Part shown: piece by piece, positions 42,433 to 50,140 of the stretch
Layout of the letters: the number at the start of each line of letters is the position of its first letter
How positions within the stretch are numbered: the first letter of the stretch is position 1
Assembly (NCBI RefSeq): GCF_000429725.1
Contig: NZ_AUCK01000028.1
Coordinates: forward strand, 1 to 51,084
Direction: 5' to 3'
Origin: Alkalicoccus chagannorensis DSM 18086
Lineage (GTDB): Bacteria > Bacillota > Bacilli > Bacillales > Salisediminibacteriaceae
DNA length: 51,084 nucleotides
The notes under the pieces: model-generated
The model's database searches: none
Seen by the model: only the letters and a program-made list of their open reading frames with translations
What the model was told of the DNA's origin: nothing
Position numbers and translations under genes: made by a program

Positions 42433-42681
42433 ATCGTATTCAATGAGTCAGGATTATTAGTAATAGCTTTAATTTTAGGAATTGGTATTAATCTCTTAGC
42501 TAGGAAGTTCACAGAAAAAAAAGATTCATTTGAAATTTTAACTTTTTCAATTTTGCTGATTATTAGTGGCTTTGGTATTTACTTTTTGAAATTTAATTTT
42601 CTAATAAATACCTTTGGTTTAACTTTATTTGTTGTTGGTTTTCTAATGGGAACCTTTCATTTCTTATTCAAAAAAAATTAA
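42433..42681 (+). CDS. 82-residue membrane protein with ATC at the start position
   Basis: AAGGAGG (42417-42423) is followed after nine bases by ATC, which opens an otherwise unbroken frame to TAA 42679-42681. The product (IVFNESGLLVIALILGIGIN at the start) has three hydrophobic segments (about 6-21, 34-50 and 56-77) with a basic loop LARKFTEKKD. No ATG, GTG or TTG start exists before the last ten or so codons apart from internal TTG codons without sites. The reading frame has normal membrane-protein composition, so I think it is or recently was a gene. Confidence 0.55.
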   Translation: MVFNESGLLVIALILGIGINLLARKFTEKKDSFEILTFSILLIISGFGIYFLKFNFLINTFGLTLFVVGFLMGTFHFLFKKN

Positions 42682-42724
42682 GCTTCAATATAATTTCGAA
42701 TTAAGAGTAATGCCCGAGTTCGAC

Positions 42725-42857
42725 AGTGACTAGGTCCATGCTCAAGCGAATAAATATTTTGAGAGAGCATCGCAAGCCACTCATTCAAGGTATCAGCTTA
42801 CCTAGTCACTTATTGAACTGGGGATAAATAACTGATCCCAGAATTGAAAACAATTTC
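42725..42857. ncRNA. candidate structured RNA between convergent genes
   Basis: AGTGACTAGGT (42725-42735) pairs perfectly with ACCTAGTCACT (42800-42810) and encloses ATGCTC/GAGCAT (42738-42743 with 42765-42770) and AAGC/GCTT (42774-42777 with 42796-42799), giving a possible three-way junction. Two more hairpins follow at 42818-42841 (CTGGGGAT/ATCCCAG) and 42842-42855 (AATTG/CAATT). It may be a 3'-UTR/terminator array or a small RNA. No known family is recognised. Confidence 0.4.
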
Positions 42858-42888
42858 ATGTAAGCAAATCATATTATAAAACTAGAAT

Positions 42889-43017
42889 TTATGCTTCGTA
42901 AGGCGAGTCCAATGGAGAATACTTATCCTGATCTTCTGCACTAAAAATATCCATTTCATGATTATCCATGAATCCTACAGAAAAAGCTAAAAACATTGCA
43001 AATAAAATTTTTTTCAT
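42889..43017 (-). CDS. PapR-like signalling peptide precursor
   Basis: The 42-residue product begins with a short Sec-type signal (MKKILFAMFLAFSVGFM), continues with an acidic segment and ends KYSPLDSPYEA. B. cereus-group PapR is a similar exported precursor of about 48 residues whose C-terminal peptide (ADLPFEF type) is imported and binds PlcR. Here the last residues SPYEA or LDSPYEA would be the signal. GGGGAGG lies six bases before the ATG at 43017. It diverges from the PlcR-like gene, start codons only 40 bp apart. Confidence 0.75.
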   Translation of the reverse strand: MKKILFAMFLAFSVGFMDNHEMDIFSAEDQDKYSPLDSPYEA

Positions 43018-43057
43018 TTTTGTCCTCCCCTTTTTAAAATTTAGTGAGGTGTCAAGT

Positions 43058-43942
43058 ATGAGTACGAATAGCCTTGGTAAAGAAATTGTTGCATTGAGAA
43101 CATCTAACAATATGACTCAAAAGCAGCTCAGTGATGGTATATGTACACAACCTACTATTAGAATGATAGAGAGAGGTGACATAACGCCTGCCTTAGATAC
43201 AATTTATTTTATATCTTTAAAACTTAAAAAACCTCTTAGATATTTCATAAATATTTTGTTTTCTGATTCATTCTCTAGAATTGATAAATTAGTTGTGTAC
43301 ATAGAAGAACTAACAACTCAACAAAAGTATGAAGTTGTAAACGAGATTGTTGTTAAAGAGCTTTATGAAAATATAGAAAATGAATGGTATCAACACTTTT
43401 TAAAATGGCAGTATTACTTGAGCGCTTATGAAATAAAGAAAATCGATTTCAATGAAGCAATTAAAAGTTTAAAAGAACTAATTCAAAAGAAATATGATTT
43501 GATAATCATGAGAGATTTTTTGAAAGAAAGAATTTACAATACAATTGCCTTCTTATACGCCAAAAATCAAGAGATCGATTTAGCTTTGTTTTACTACAAC
43601 AAGATTAATTTCGATGAAGAAATTATTATTTCGCCCAGGCATAACATAAATATTTATTATTTAAGGGTGATGTTTAACAAATCTAAAACGTTATTTGATA
43701 GCGGAAATTATACAGATGCAATTGCATTGATTAAAGAAGGCATAGATAAATCCATAAAAGCGGAAAATATGTCTTTTATAGGTAATTTTTATTACTATTT
43801 AGGTATGAGCTATGAAGTGAATAATAATTCTTATCAAGATATTCGATCGTGTTATAAAAATGCCGAATACTTTTTTGACTTGTTGGGAAGAGAATTACAC
43901 TTGAATATCTTGCATAGTAAAAAATCAGAGTATATCAATTGA
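43058..43942 (+). CDS. PlcR-family quorum-sensing regulator (HTH-TPR, RRNPP)
   Basis: The 294-residue product has an N-terminal XRE HTH (about 5-62; MTQKQLSDGICTQPTIRMIE) and a TPR-type helical peptide-binding domain (about 70-290). FLKWQYYLSAYEIKKIDF and the later YYYLGMSYEVNNNS and KNAEYFFDLLGRE stretches closely follow PlcR of B. cereus (285 residues). It should bind DNA when loaded with the peptide encoded divergently. The ATG at 43058 follows GTGAGGTG. Its stop lies 4 bp from that of the convergent O-methyltransferase gene. No classical PlcR box (TATG-N8-CATA) was found. Confidence 0.88.
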   Translation: MSTNSLGKEIVALRTSNNMTQKQLSDGICTQPTIRMIERGDITPALDTIYFISLKLKKPLRYFINILFSDSFSRIDKLVVYIEELTTQQKYEVVNEIVVKELYENIENEWYQHFLKWQYYLSAYEIKKIDFNEAIKSLKELIQKKYDLIIMRDFLKERIYNTIAFLYAKNQEIDLALFYYNKINFDEEIIISPRHNINIYYLRVMFNKSKTLFDSGNYTDAIALIKEGIDKSIKAENMSFIGNFYYYLGMSYEVNNNSYQDIRSCYKNAEYFFDLLGRELHLNILHSKKSEYIN

Positions 43943-43946
43943 AATG

Positions 43947-44582
43947 TCACAATTTTATCGATAAGGTTAATCCATCTTTAATAGGCAGAATGCTTGTTTG
44001 TAGCCTTTCATCTTCGCTAGTACGTTTATTATATTTTTTTATTGTTTTTGTTTTATCGTCTTCAAGTTCCCATCTAACATGGCCTCCCCACATTGTATTA
44101 TCCGCTATTATTAGTCCACCTTGACGTACTTGATCCAATATACTATCAAATGCTTGCAAGTATAGTTCTTTTTCTAGGTCAATTAAAACAATGTCGTAAA
44201 TATCCTTGTTATTTTTTGTGAATTCTAGAGCGTCTCCAACATGAATATAAACTTTATTCTCTACATTCGAGCGTGAAAAGTAATCTCTAGCTATTTCGGC
44301 ATTATTACTGGAAAAATCTGTATAAATGACTTTTCCATTCTCATTTAATGCCTTAGCAAACCATATTGTACTATAGCCAATCGAAGAGCCTAATTCTAAA
44401 ACATTACTTGCATTCATCATTTTGGTCATTATACTAAGGAAGTTTCCTACTTCAGGACCTATGATTTGAGCGTTCTCATTAAGTGCGTATAATTCCATTT
44501 AACGGTAAATGTTATCTCTTGTATTAATATGCTCTTCTAAATACTTACTGACACTTGGAAGAGTTACAGCATTTAGCTTAAT
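43947..44582 (-). pseudogene. class I O-methyltransferase gene with TAA at codon 28
   Basis: The 183 residues after an ATG at 44498 contain the SAM-binding core of CCoAOMT-like O-methyltransferases: IIGPEVGNFL, VLELGSSIGYSTIWFA, DIVLIDLEKELY and GGLIIADNTMWGG. In the same frame upstream lies the normal N-terminus (LPSVSKYLEEHINTRDNIYR), separated by TAA at 44501-44499 and beginning at ATT 44582 behind AAAGGTGAG. So either the gene is broken or a shortened protein starts at 44498, where no ribosome binding site is visible. It would methylate a hydroxyl of an unknown product. Confidence 0.8.
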
Positions 44583-44954
44583 TATTTTATCTCACCTTTG
44601 CTGTTTGGAATAAGTATTGATGAATAATCTCTTTTGGGATTTTCGTGCTCCAAGAGCTCATTTTTATTGAAATCATACTCTAGTATTATAATTTCATTAT
44701 CATTATAGATTAGAATTTTATAAAAAGATCAATTTTCTGCTATGCCTTTCTGAGTCATAATCATCAGGGTGATCTGAAGTATCCTCCATTATTTATGGAG
44801 TTCCCCCAATCTTATTTATAATATCAGAAGCAAATTCTTCTGATATTTCTTTATATTCATCTGATATTGTATGAGCAATAAATTCTTTTGAATTTAATCC
44901 ATTACAAAGCTGTAAAATAGGGGTCTTCTATTTCAATTTTTGTATTTTCACTGA

Positions 44955-44959
44955 TTCCT
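44955..44959 (+). repeat. IS21 target-site duplication, left
   Basis: TTCCT lies immediately before the left end of the element and is repeated directly after the right end at 47486-47490. Confidence 0.85.
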
Positions 44960-45096
44960 TGTAAACGCTAAACTAGAGAGAGCAATTTATCACAATTAAG
45001 GGAGAGCAACATTTCACAAATAAGATTGACCAATTTCCATACAAATATGACACTTTCAATAGGCTGCCCTAGTTTATTGAAGGTGAGGAGATTGGA

Positions 45097-46650
45097 GTGA
45101 GCAGATTCATGAAATATGCAGAAGTTCGTAAGCTGCAAGATCAAGGTTTTTCTATGAATGCCATTGCTAAGAAACTGAAAATGTCGAGAAATACGGTGAA
45201 GGAGTACATAGGCATGGAGCCGGAGGAGTTCGAAGATTTCCTTGTTTCCCTGCGTACACGTTCCAAAAAGTTGGATCCCTTCCGGGATGAGATTTTCAAG
45301 TGGCTGCAGGAACATCCAGATCTAACCGGAGCTCAAGTCTATGACTGGCTGGAAGAACGAATGCAGTTCAACGAGACCGCAGAGAATACGGTGCGAAATT
45401 ACGTCAAGGAGCTACGGGAGATATACCACATTCCAAAAACGGTGAGACAGCGGGAGTATGCATCGATTCCTGAAAGCTTCCCGGGCCAGCAGGCCCAGGT
45501 GGATTTTGGACAAACGGTCGTCGAAACAATTGCAGACGGAAGGAAACACCTCTACTTTATCGCCTTCATCTTGTCCCATTCCCGGTACAAATATGTTGAG
45601 TGGCTGGATCGGCCTTTTCGAACATCGGACGTTGTGAGATGTCATGAGAATGCCTTTGCTTATTACGAGGGGATGCCCGTAGAGATGGTGTACGACCAAG
45701 ATGCTTTACTTGCCGTAAGTGAGAATGCGGGAGATCTCATATTGACCGCGACGTTCACCAAGTATCAAGCAGCTCGAGGCTTTCAGATATACTTGTGCCG
45801 AAAAAGCGACCCGGAATCAAAAGGGAAAGTGGAGCAGGTCGTGAAGTTTGTGAAATACAACTTCAGCAAACATCGACTGTTCGAGACATTGGATAACTGG
45901 AATGACGCCTGTCTGGCTTGGTTAAATCGCACCGGTAATCACAAGGTTCACCACAACATAAAAAAGAGACCTTCCGAAGTGCACGCCCTGGAAAAGCAAC
46001 ACTTGCGGAACGTCTCAACGAGTTACCTGTTTGAGGATGTTCTCCCTATCACTATAACAAGAAACATTCAGAAGGACAATGTCGTTCGCTACCTGCAGAA
46101 TCGTTACAGCGTTCCGACAGGGACGTACCAAGAAGCATCAGCCAATAAAGCCTATCTTCAAGTAACAGAAGACCAGACGCTCTTGATCCGACTGAAACCT
46201 ACGGGACCGGTCTTGGCTCAGCATGCACTCTCACTGGAAAAAGGCTTGGTCATTTCCGATCCACTACACCGGGAGAAGAAAGAATCAACACGGAGCCTAT
46301 TGGTTCACCAGCTGACCGAAGCTTTTTCAGATAAAGCGGGCATCCAATAGTTTATCGAAGCCCTTTCGGAAAAGTATCCACGGCATTTGGTTGATCAGCT
46401 GAAAGTGATTCAAAAAGCTATCCGCCACCATCCAACAAGTGCCGATGGCGCGTTGAAAGAGGTGCAGAAGCTGCAATTAATCAGCGGTAATGATTTTCGC
46501 GATATTATTTCCTCCCTAGAACTGCAAAACCTGAGCCAGGAACCGCCTGCTTCTGACCTGACATTGAATCAAAAGTACATCGATCTGGCAGCGCCCGAAC
46601 GCTCCAGTGCGACCTACCTGAGTGTTTTGAGTGGAGGTCGAAAATCATGA
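45097..46650 (+). pseudogene. istA: IS21 transposase gene istA with in-frame TAG
   Basis: The frame from GTG 45097 (AAGGTGAGGAG upstream) has an N-terminal HTH (FSMNAIAKKLKMSRNTVKEY) and the DDE core (AQVDFGQTVVE, VYDQDALLAV and ESKGKVEQVVKF). TAG at 46348-46350 follows GIQ; the same frame then continues FIEALSEKYPRHLVDQLKVI to the normal end at 46650, so one CAG-to-TAG change would explain the break. The DDE core is complete before the stop; about 100 C-terminal residues are cut off. Confidence 0.9.
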
Positions 46651-47425
46651 GCCATCCTTTTGATTCCTTACAACAACAATGCCGAACCTTACGGTTGGCA
46701 GAGACGGCAAAAGAGCTGCCCACCCTTCTACGCAAGGCAGAAGCGAAAGGTTGGACGTATCACGAGTTCACGCATGAACTTCTTTCCTATGAATTGCAAT
46801 GCCGGGAACAAAAGACGGTCGAGCGCTTGATGAAATGGGCGGATTTCCCGGAAGTGAAGACGCTGGACGCCTATGATCTTAAGGAACAAAACGCTTTAGG
46901 AGAAAAGGAATTTCATGTGTTGAAAGAATTGCATTGGGTCGAAGACGATTTCACGTTAATTTTAATGGGGCCAACAGGTGCAGGTAAAACGCACCTGTCC
47001 GTCGCATTAGGCGTTCATGCTGTGCAGCAAGGCTTCCAAGTTTCTTTTGTGTCCATGGCGCACCTTATGTATATCTTGAAAACGAGGGAGCATATTAAAA
47101 AATCCAATACCCGCTATAAGCGAATTATTGGATCGGATCTGATCTGATCATTATTGATGATGTCATGTACATGACGTATGAAGCGCACGAAGCCCATTTG
47201 TTTTTCCAGTTCATCTACGACCTATACGATAAAGCTGCCTTTATCTTAACGTCAAACAAAGGGCCGAATGAATGGGGAAAGTTCCTCGGCGATCCTACGT
47301 TGACGACAGCTATTTTAGATCGCCTGCTCCATCGGAGCGAAATCATCACCTTTGGCGACGAAACAGACAGTATCCGCATGAAATACCGAAAAACGATTTT
47401 TTCCGAAAAGGGTGGTCTGTCTTAA
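46647..47425 (+). pseudogene. istB: IS21 helper ATPase gene istB, frameshifted
   Basis: The product is an AAA+ transposition helper with Walker A LMGPTGAGKTHLSVAL (about 105-120). At 47136-47145 GATCT is repeated twice; one unit is a 5-bp tandem duplication that shifts the frame and gives a TGA right after RIIGSDLI. The rest (IIDDVMYMTYEAHEAHLFFQ, with Walker B) continues in the other frame to 47425. The gene overlaps istA by 4 bp. Confidence 0.9.
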
Positions 47426-47485
47426 TTGGGGAATCTTGATCTATCTTATTTGTGAAAAAGTGATCTCTTCTACTTGACGGTTACA

Positions 47486-47490
47486 TTCCT
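47486..47490 (+). repeat. IS21 target-site duplication, right
   Basis: TTCCT follows the right end directly and equals 44955-44959. Confidence 0.85.
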
Positions 47491-47711
47491 ATAGTAATTG
47501 CTCCTGAAACAGGAATTATTTCTGAATGCATTCTTGACAATGTATAGTTCATGCTAACTCCTCTCACTACTTTCTCTATTGAATTACAACAATTATCTAC
47601 GTATCCATAAAATTTTAGGTGGAAATAAGTAAGCTTATTTTTAAAAAATGTATAGGTGTTGTAATGATTTATCAGAAAATATACTATGGCAAGGAGAAAG
47701 CAAAAATATTG

Positions 47712-47721
47712 ATGATATCAT
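47712..47721. promoter_or_regulatory. small palindrome upstream of MFS gene
   Basis: ATGATATCAT is a perfect 10-bp palindrome 27 bp before the MFS start codon. A TATACT at 47680-47685 may be the -10 box. A regulator binding here would lie downstream of the promoter and could block it. The remaining part of 47553-47748 has no gene. Confidence 0.35.
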
Positions 47722-47748
47722 TTACAGTTACAGCAACGGAGAAATTTT

Positions 47749-49026
47749 ATGAAGAAAATTCTAGAATCATTTAAAATAAAATCTGATTACTTTAACTTAT
47801 TAAAAAATAATCCAGATTTCCATAAATTAATGTGGGCAGTTATTTTGTCTCAAATTGGAACTCAGATGCATCGGTTTGGCCTACCGTGGTTAGTCTACGA
47901 TATTTCTGGGTCAGCAGCCTTAATGGCTGTAAATTTCACTGTTTCTCTAATTCCAGGATTTATATTTGGTCTATTAGGAGGAATTGTTTCAGACAGGTAT
48001 AGTAGAAAATTCATTCTAATATCAGGAGATATACTAGCGTTTTTAGTGATATCTGTTTTCCTGTTGCTGTATTTATTATCAATGCCTATTGGCGTTTTAT
48101 CACTATTTATACTAACCTTTGCTCTATCTACATTAAGCGCACTTTCTACTCCTTCATTTGATGCTGCAGTCCCTAAACTTGTTTCAAATAAGGAAATTGT
48201 AGATGCAAATGGCTTATTTAATGTTTCAAGATCTTTCATAAGTCTTGGAGGCCCAGTATTTGCTGGAGTGATTATCGGTTTTTTTGGACCTTGGTCTAAT
48301 ATATTGTTGAACGGATTGTCATTTCTATTTTCTGCAATATTGATAATTTTCATAAGGCGCGATATCAATAGTGATATGAAATCGACTAAAGAATCTGTTT
48401 TAGAAAACATTAGTCAAGGTGCTAACTATGTCAGACAACATATCTGGCTCACACATGGAATTGTAATTATTTTTGGAGTCTTCTTAGCTACTGGAAGTGT
48501 GGGTAGTTTAATTCAGTTTTATTTGAGAGAAGGACTCAATTTAGAAGGTTTTATGTTTGGGTTCTCATTCACTTTATTTGAATTTCTACCTATGCTAGTT
48601 ATGGGTATTTATGCTCCAACCTTAGCTAAGAAATATAACTATGAATCGCTTATTGTGGTCGGGAGTATTGCTTTTTCTTTATCCCTAGTTGGTTTGGGAG
48701 CTACTACAATTTATCCCGTAGTTATAGGGTTCGGAATGCTTTTGAATGGATCAGCCGTCTTAATTATTATTAGCTGGAACTCAATGAGACAAGAAAGAGT
48801 TCCGAATAATCTGTTGGGAAGAGTATCAGGAGTTGCGTTTACTCTGCAATCTACTGCCCTTCCAATTGGTGGTGCTATCTCATCTTTTTTGGTTAATTTT
48901 ATTTCAGCACAATTCACTTTCATAATCTTCGGTGCGATTTGTTTAGCAATTTCAATCTATATAATATTTACCCCTTTCCTTAACAATGATTATTTGCGAT
49001 TGAATAAAGTAAACCAGGAAACTTGA
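47749..49026 (+). CDS. MFS exporter (MFS_3/EntS-like)
   Basis: The 425-residue product has twelve predicted membrane segments, an N-terminal cytoplasmic stretch, RFGLPWLVYDISGSAALMAV in helix 1-2 and motif A-like GGIVSDRYSRKFILI. It resembles MFS_3 exporters of siderophores, macrolides and peptide antibiotics. AACGGAG precedes the ATG. It diverges from the broken ThiF-like gene and shares its AT-rich composition, so it may be the export or self-resistance function of the same cluster. Confidence 0.9.
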   Translation: MKKILESFKIKSDYFNLLKNNPDFHKLMWAVILSQIGTQMHRFGLPWLVYDISGSAALMAVNFTVSLIPGFIFGLLGGIVSDRYSRKFILISGDILAFLVISVFLLLYLLSMPIGVLSLFILTFALSTLSALSTPSFDAAVPKLVSNKEIVDANGLFNVSRSFISLGGPVFAGVIIGFFGPWSNILLNGLSFLFSAILIIFIRRDINSDMKSTKESVLENISQGANYVRQHIWLTHGIVIIFGVFLATGSVGSLIQFYLREGLNLEGFMFGFSFTLFEFLPMLVMGIYAPTLAKKYNYESLIVVGSIAFSLSLVGLGATTIYPVVIGFGMLLNGSAVLIIISWNSMRQERVPNNLLGRVSGVAFTLQSTALPIGGAISSFLVNFISAQFTFIIFGAICLAISIYIIFTPFLNNDYLRLNKVNQET

Positions 49027-49055
49027 ACAAATTTTCTAACTTAAAACCCGCTTCC

Positions 49056-49110
49056 AGATCTTGATCAAACTAGGCCTTCCCTAAGGGAATACCTAGTTTG
49101 ATCAGGATCT
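49056..49110. terminator. long inverted repeat, probable terminator
   Basis: GATCAAACTAGG at 49063-49074 pairs perfectly with 49092-49103; outer AGATC (49056-49060) and GATCT (49106-49110) extend it, and CCTT/AAGG pair inside. It lies 30 bp after the MFS stop. The T-run is weak, so an alternative is a relic transposon end. Confidence 0.55.
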
Positions 49111-49172
49111 AGAAGGATTTGTACGAAGATCATAAGGTAATAAATATTAAATATAGAAGTAGGGGGTTTCAA

Positions 49173-49898
49173 ATGAATATAAAATATGTGGTGTCTTTTG
49201 TGTCAGCTTTGGGTATTTTAGTACTGTTTTCGACTTATCTTATTAGTGCTGAAACTTTTGACTCTGTTTTCGAAGGCGATACTGACAGATCAGAAGAGGA
49301 TGTGGAAGAGAGGGTTGAATATTTACAAGGCAATGGGCTCTCCGAACAAAAAACTGTTAAATTTAATAGCCGCATAAATACTGAATATATGAGTGAATTA
49401 GAAGGAAACTTAGTCGAGGAGTCTAAAAACAAATTGGATGCTTCACATAAAGAACTAGATAACACCATGCTTCAACTTACGTTGAAATTAAAAGAGGATG
49501 AAAAAAAATCCGAGGAATCAGATTATCAAGCTATTTATGAAAGTGAATTTAATGGTGTATTCAAAATGCCAGGGCAAAGAGCCTTTCCGTTTGAAGGAGA
49601 GGGAGACTTTGAATACGTAGAAAATGAGGAAACTGGAGACAGTTTTTATTATGGCCATGTTAGCAGTCAATTGAATGAGGCCAATCTTTCTGATGAGGAG
49701 CAAGAGCAACATTCATTAGCAGGCTTTAATTCAGGATTCATCATCGTATTTGATGCCAATAACCCAAATGATTATTATATTGCCTCTACCATAGGATTTG
49801 AAGAGCGCTCAGGTACTCAAATATTTGGGGATTCTAGTATATATCAAGAATGGGAAAATGCAGTTGTGTCTTCAGGAGGTGAAATGAATTGGAATTAA
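49173..49898 (+). CDS. exported acidic protein of unknown function
   Basis: The 241-residue product has an N-terminal signal or anchor (IKYVVSFVSALGILVLFSTY, about 3-22), a charged helical segment that may form a coiled coil (about 70-120; ESKNKLDASHKELDNTMLQL) and a C-terminal part with aromatic beta strands (DSFYYGHVSSQLNE, GFIIVFDANNPNDYYIASTI). TAGGGGG lies eight bases before the ATG at 49173. No family is recognised. It follows the MFS gene on the same strand. Confidence 0.7.
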   Translation: MNIKYVVSFVSALGILVLFSTYLISAETFDSVFEGDTDRSEEDVEERVEYLQGNGLSEQKTVKFNSRINTEYMSELEGNLVEESKNKLDASHKELDNTMLQLTLKLKEDEKKSEESDYQAIYESEFNGVFKMPGQRAFPFEGEGDFEYVENEETGDSFYYGHVSSQLNEANLSDEEQEQHSLAGFNSGFIIVFDANNPNDYYIASTIGFEERSGTQIFGDSSIYQEWENAVVSSGGEMNWN

Positions 49899-50140
49899 CA
49901 AAAAATTGTCATTATTGAGTTCTTCAACTTAGACATGAGTTTCAAAAACATCATGGCAGAAAACAGATTGTTTTCATTAAAAAGGTGTAGCATTGAGGTG
50001 GCGATATTTCTTATACGATAGTGTTCTTACTCGGTTGTACTGTCAGCTTTCGGGGACGCGGATGGTTCACCCACGAAGGAAATGGTTGTCGTTACGTGAA
50101 AGCAAACGACCCTTGATCTTGATTGGACAAGGGGGATGTT

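Larger units (their letters stand above)
44960..47485 (+). mobile_element. IS21-family element, defective
   Basis: The element is 2,526 bp long with TG...CA ends. The left end TGTAAACGCTAAACTAGAGA and the complement of the right end TGTAACCGTCAAGTAGAAGA are related imperfect terminal repeats; internal copies of the TTTCACAAATAAGAT motif occur at both ends. It carries istA and istB in IS21 order with a 4-bp overlap, but both genes are broken. Insertion within the decayed ThiF-like gene produced the TTCCT duplication. Confidence 0.92.
44583..47552 (-). pseudogene. decayed ThiF/RiPP-cyclodehydratase-like gene split by IS21
   Basis: An ATG at 47552 (AGAGGAG five bases upstream) opens MNYTLSRMHSEIIPVSGAIT up to the IS insertion. 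Removing the element and one target copy continues the frame as ISENTKIEIED, then after a frameshift ILQLCNGLNSKEFIAH and EEFASDIINKIGG, then TAA, then DDYDSERHSRKLIFL. This order (winged peptide-binding domain, then ERxSRxLxFF) matches N-termini of ThiF/E1-like partners of YcaO in azole RiPP synthesis. The Rossmann core is missing; an unrelated tail (YKILIYNDNEIIILEYDFN) ends at 44585. It precedes the methyltransferase gene directly. Confidence 0.55.
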
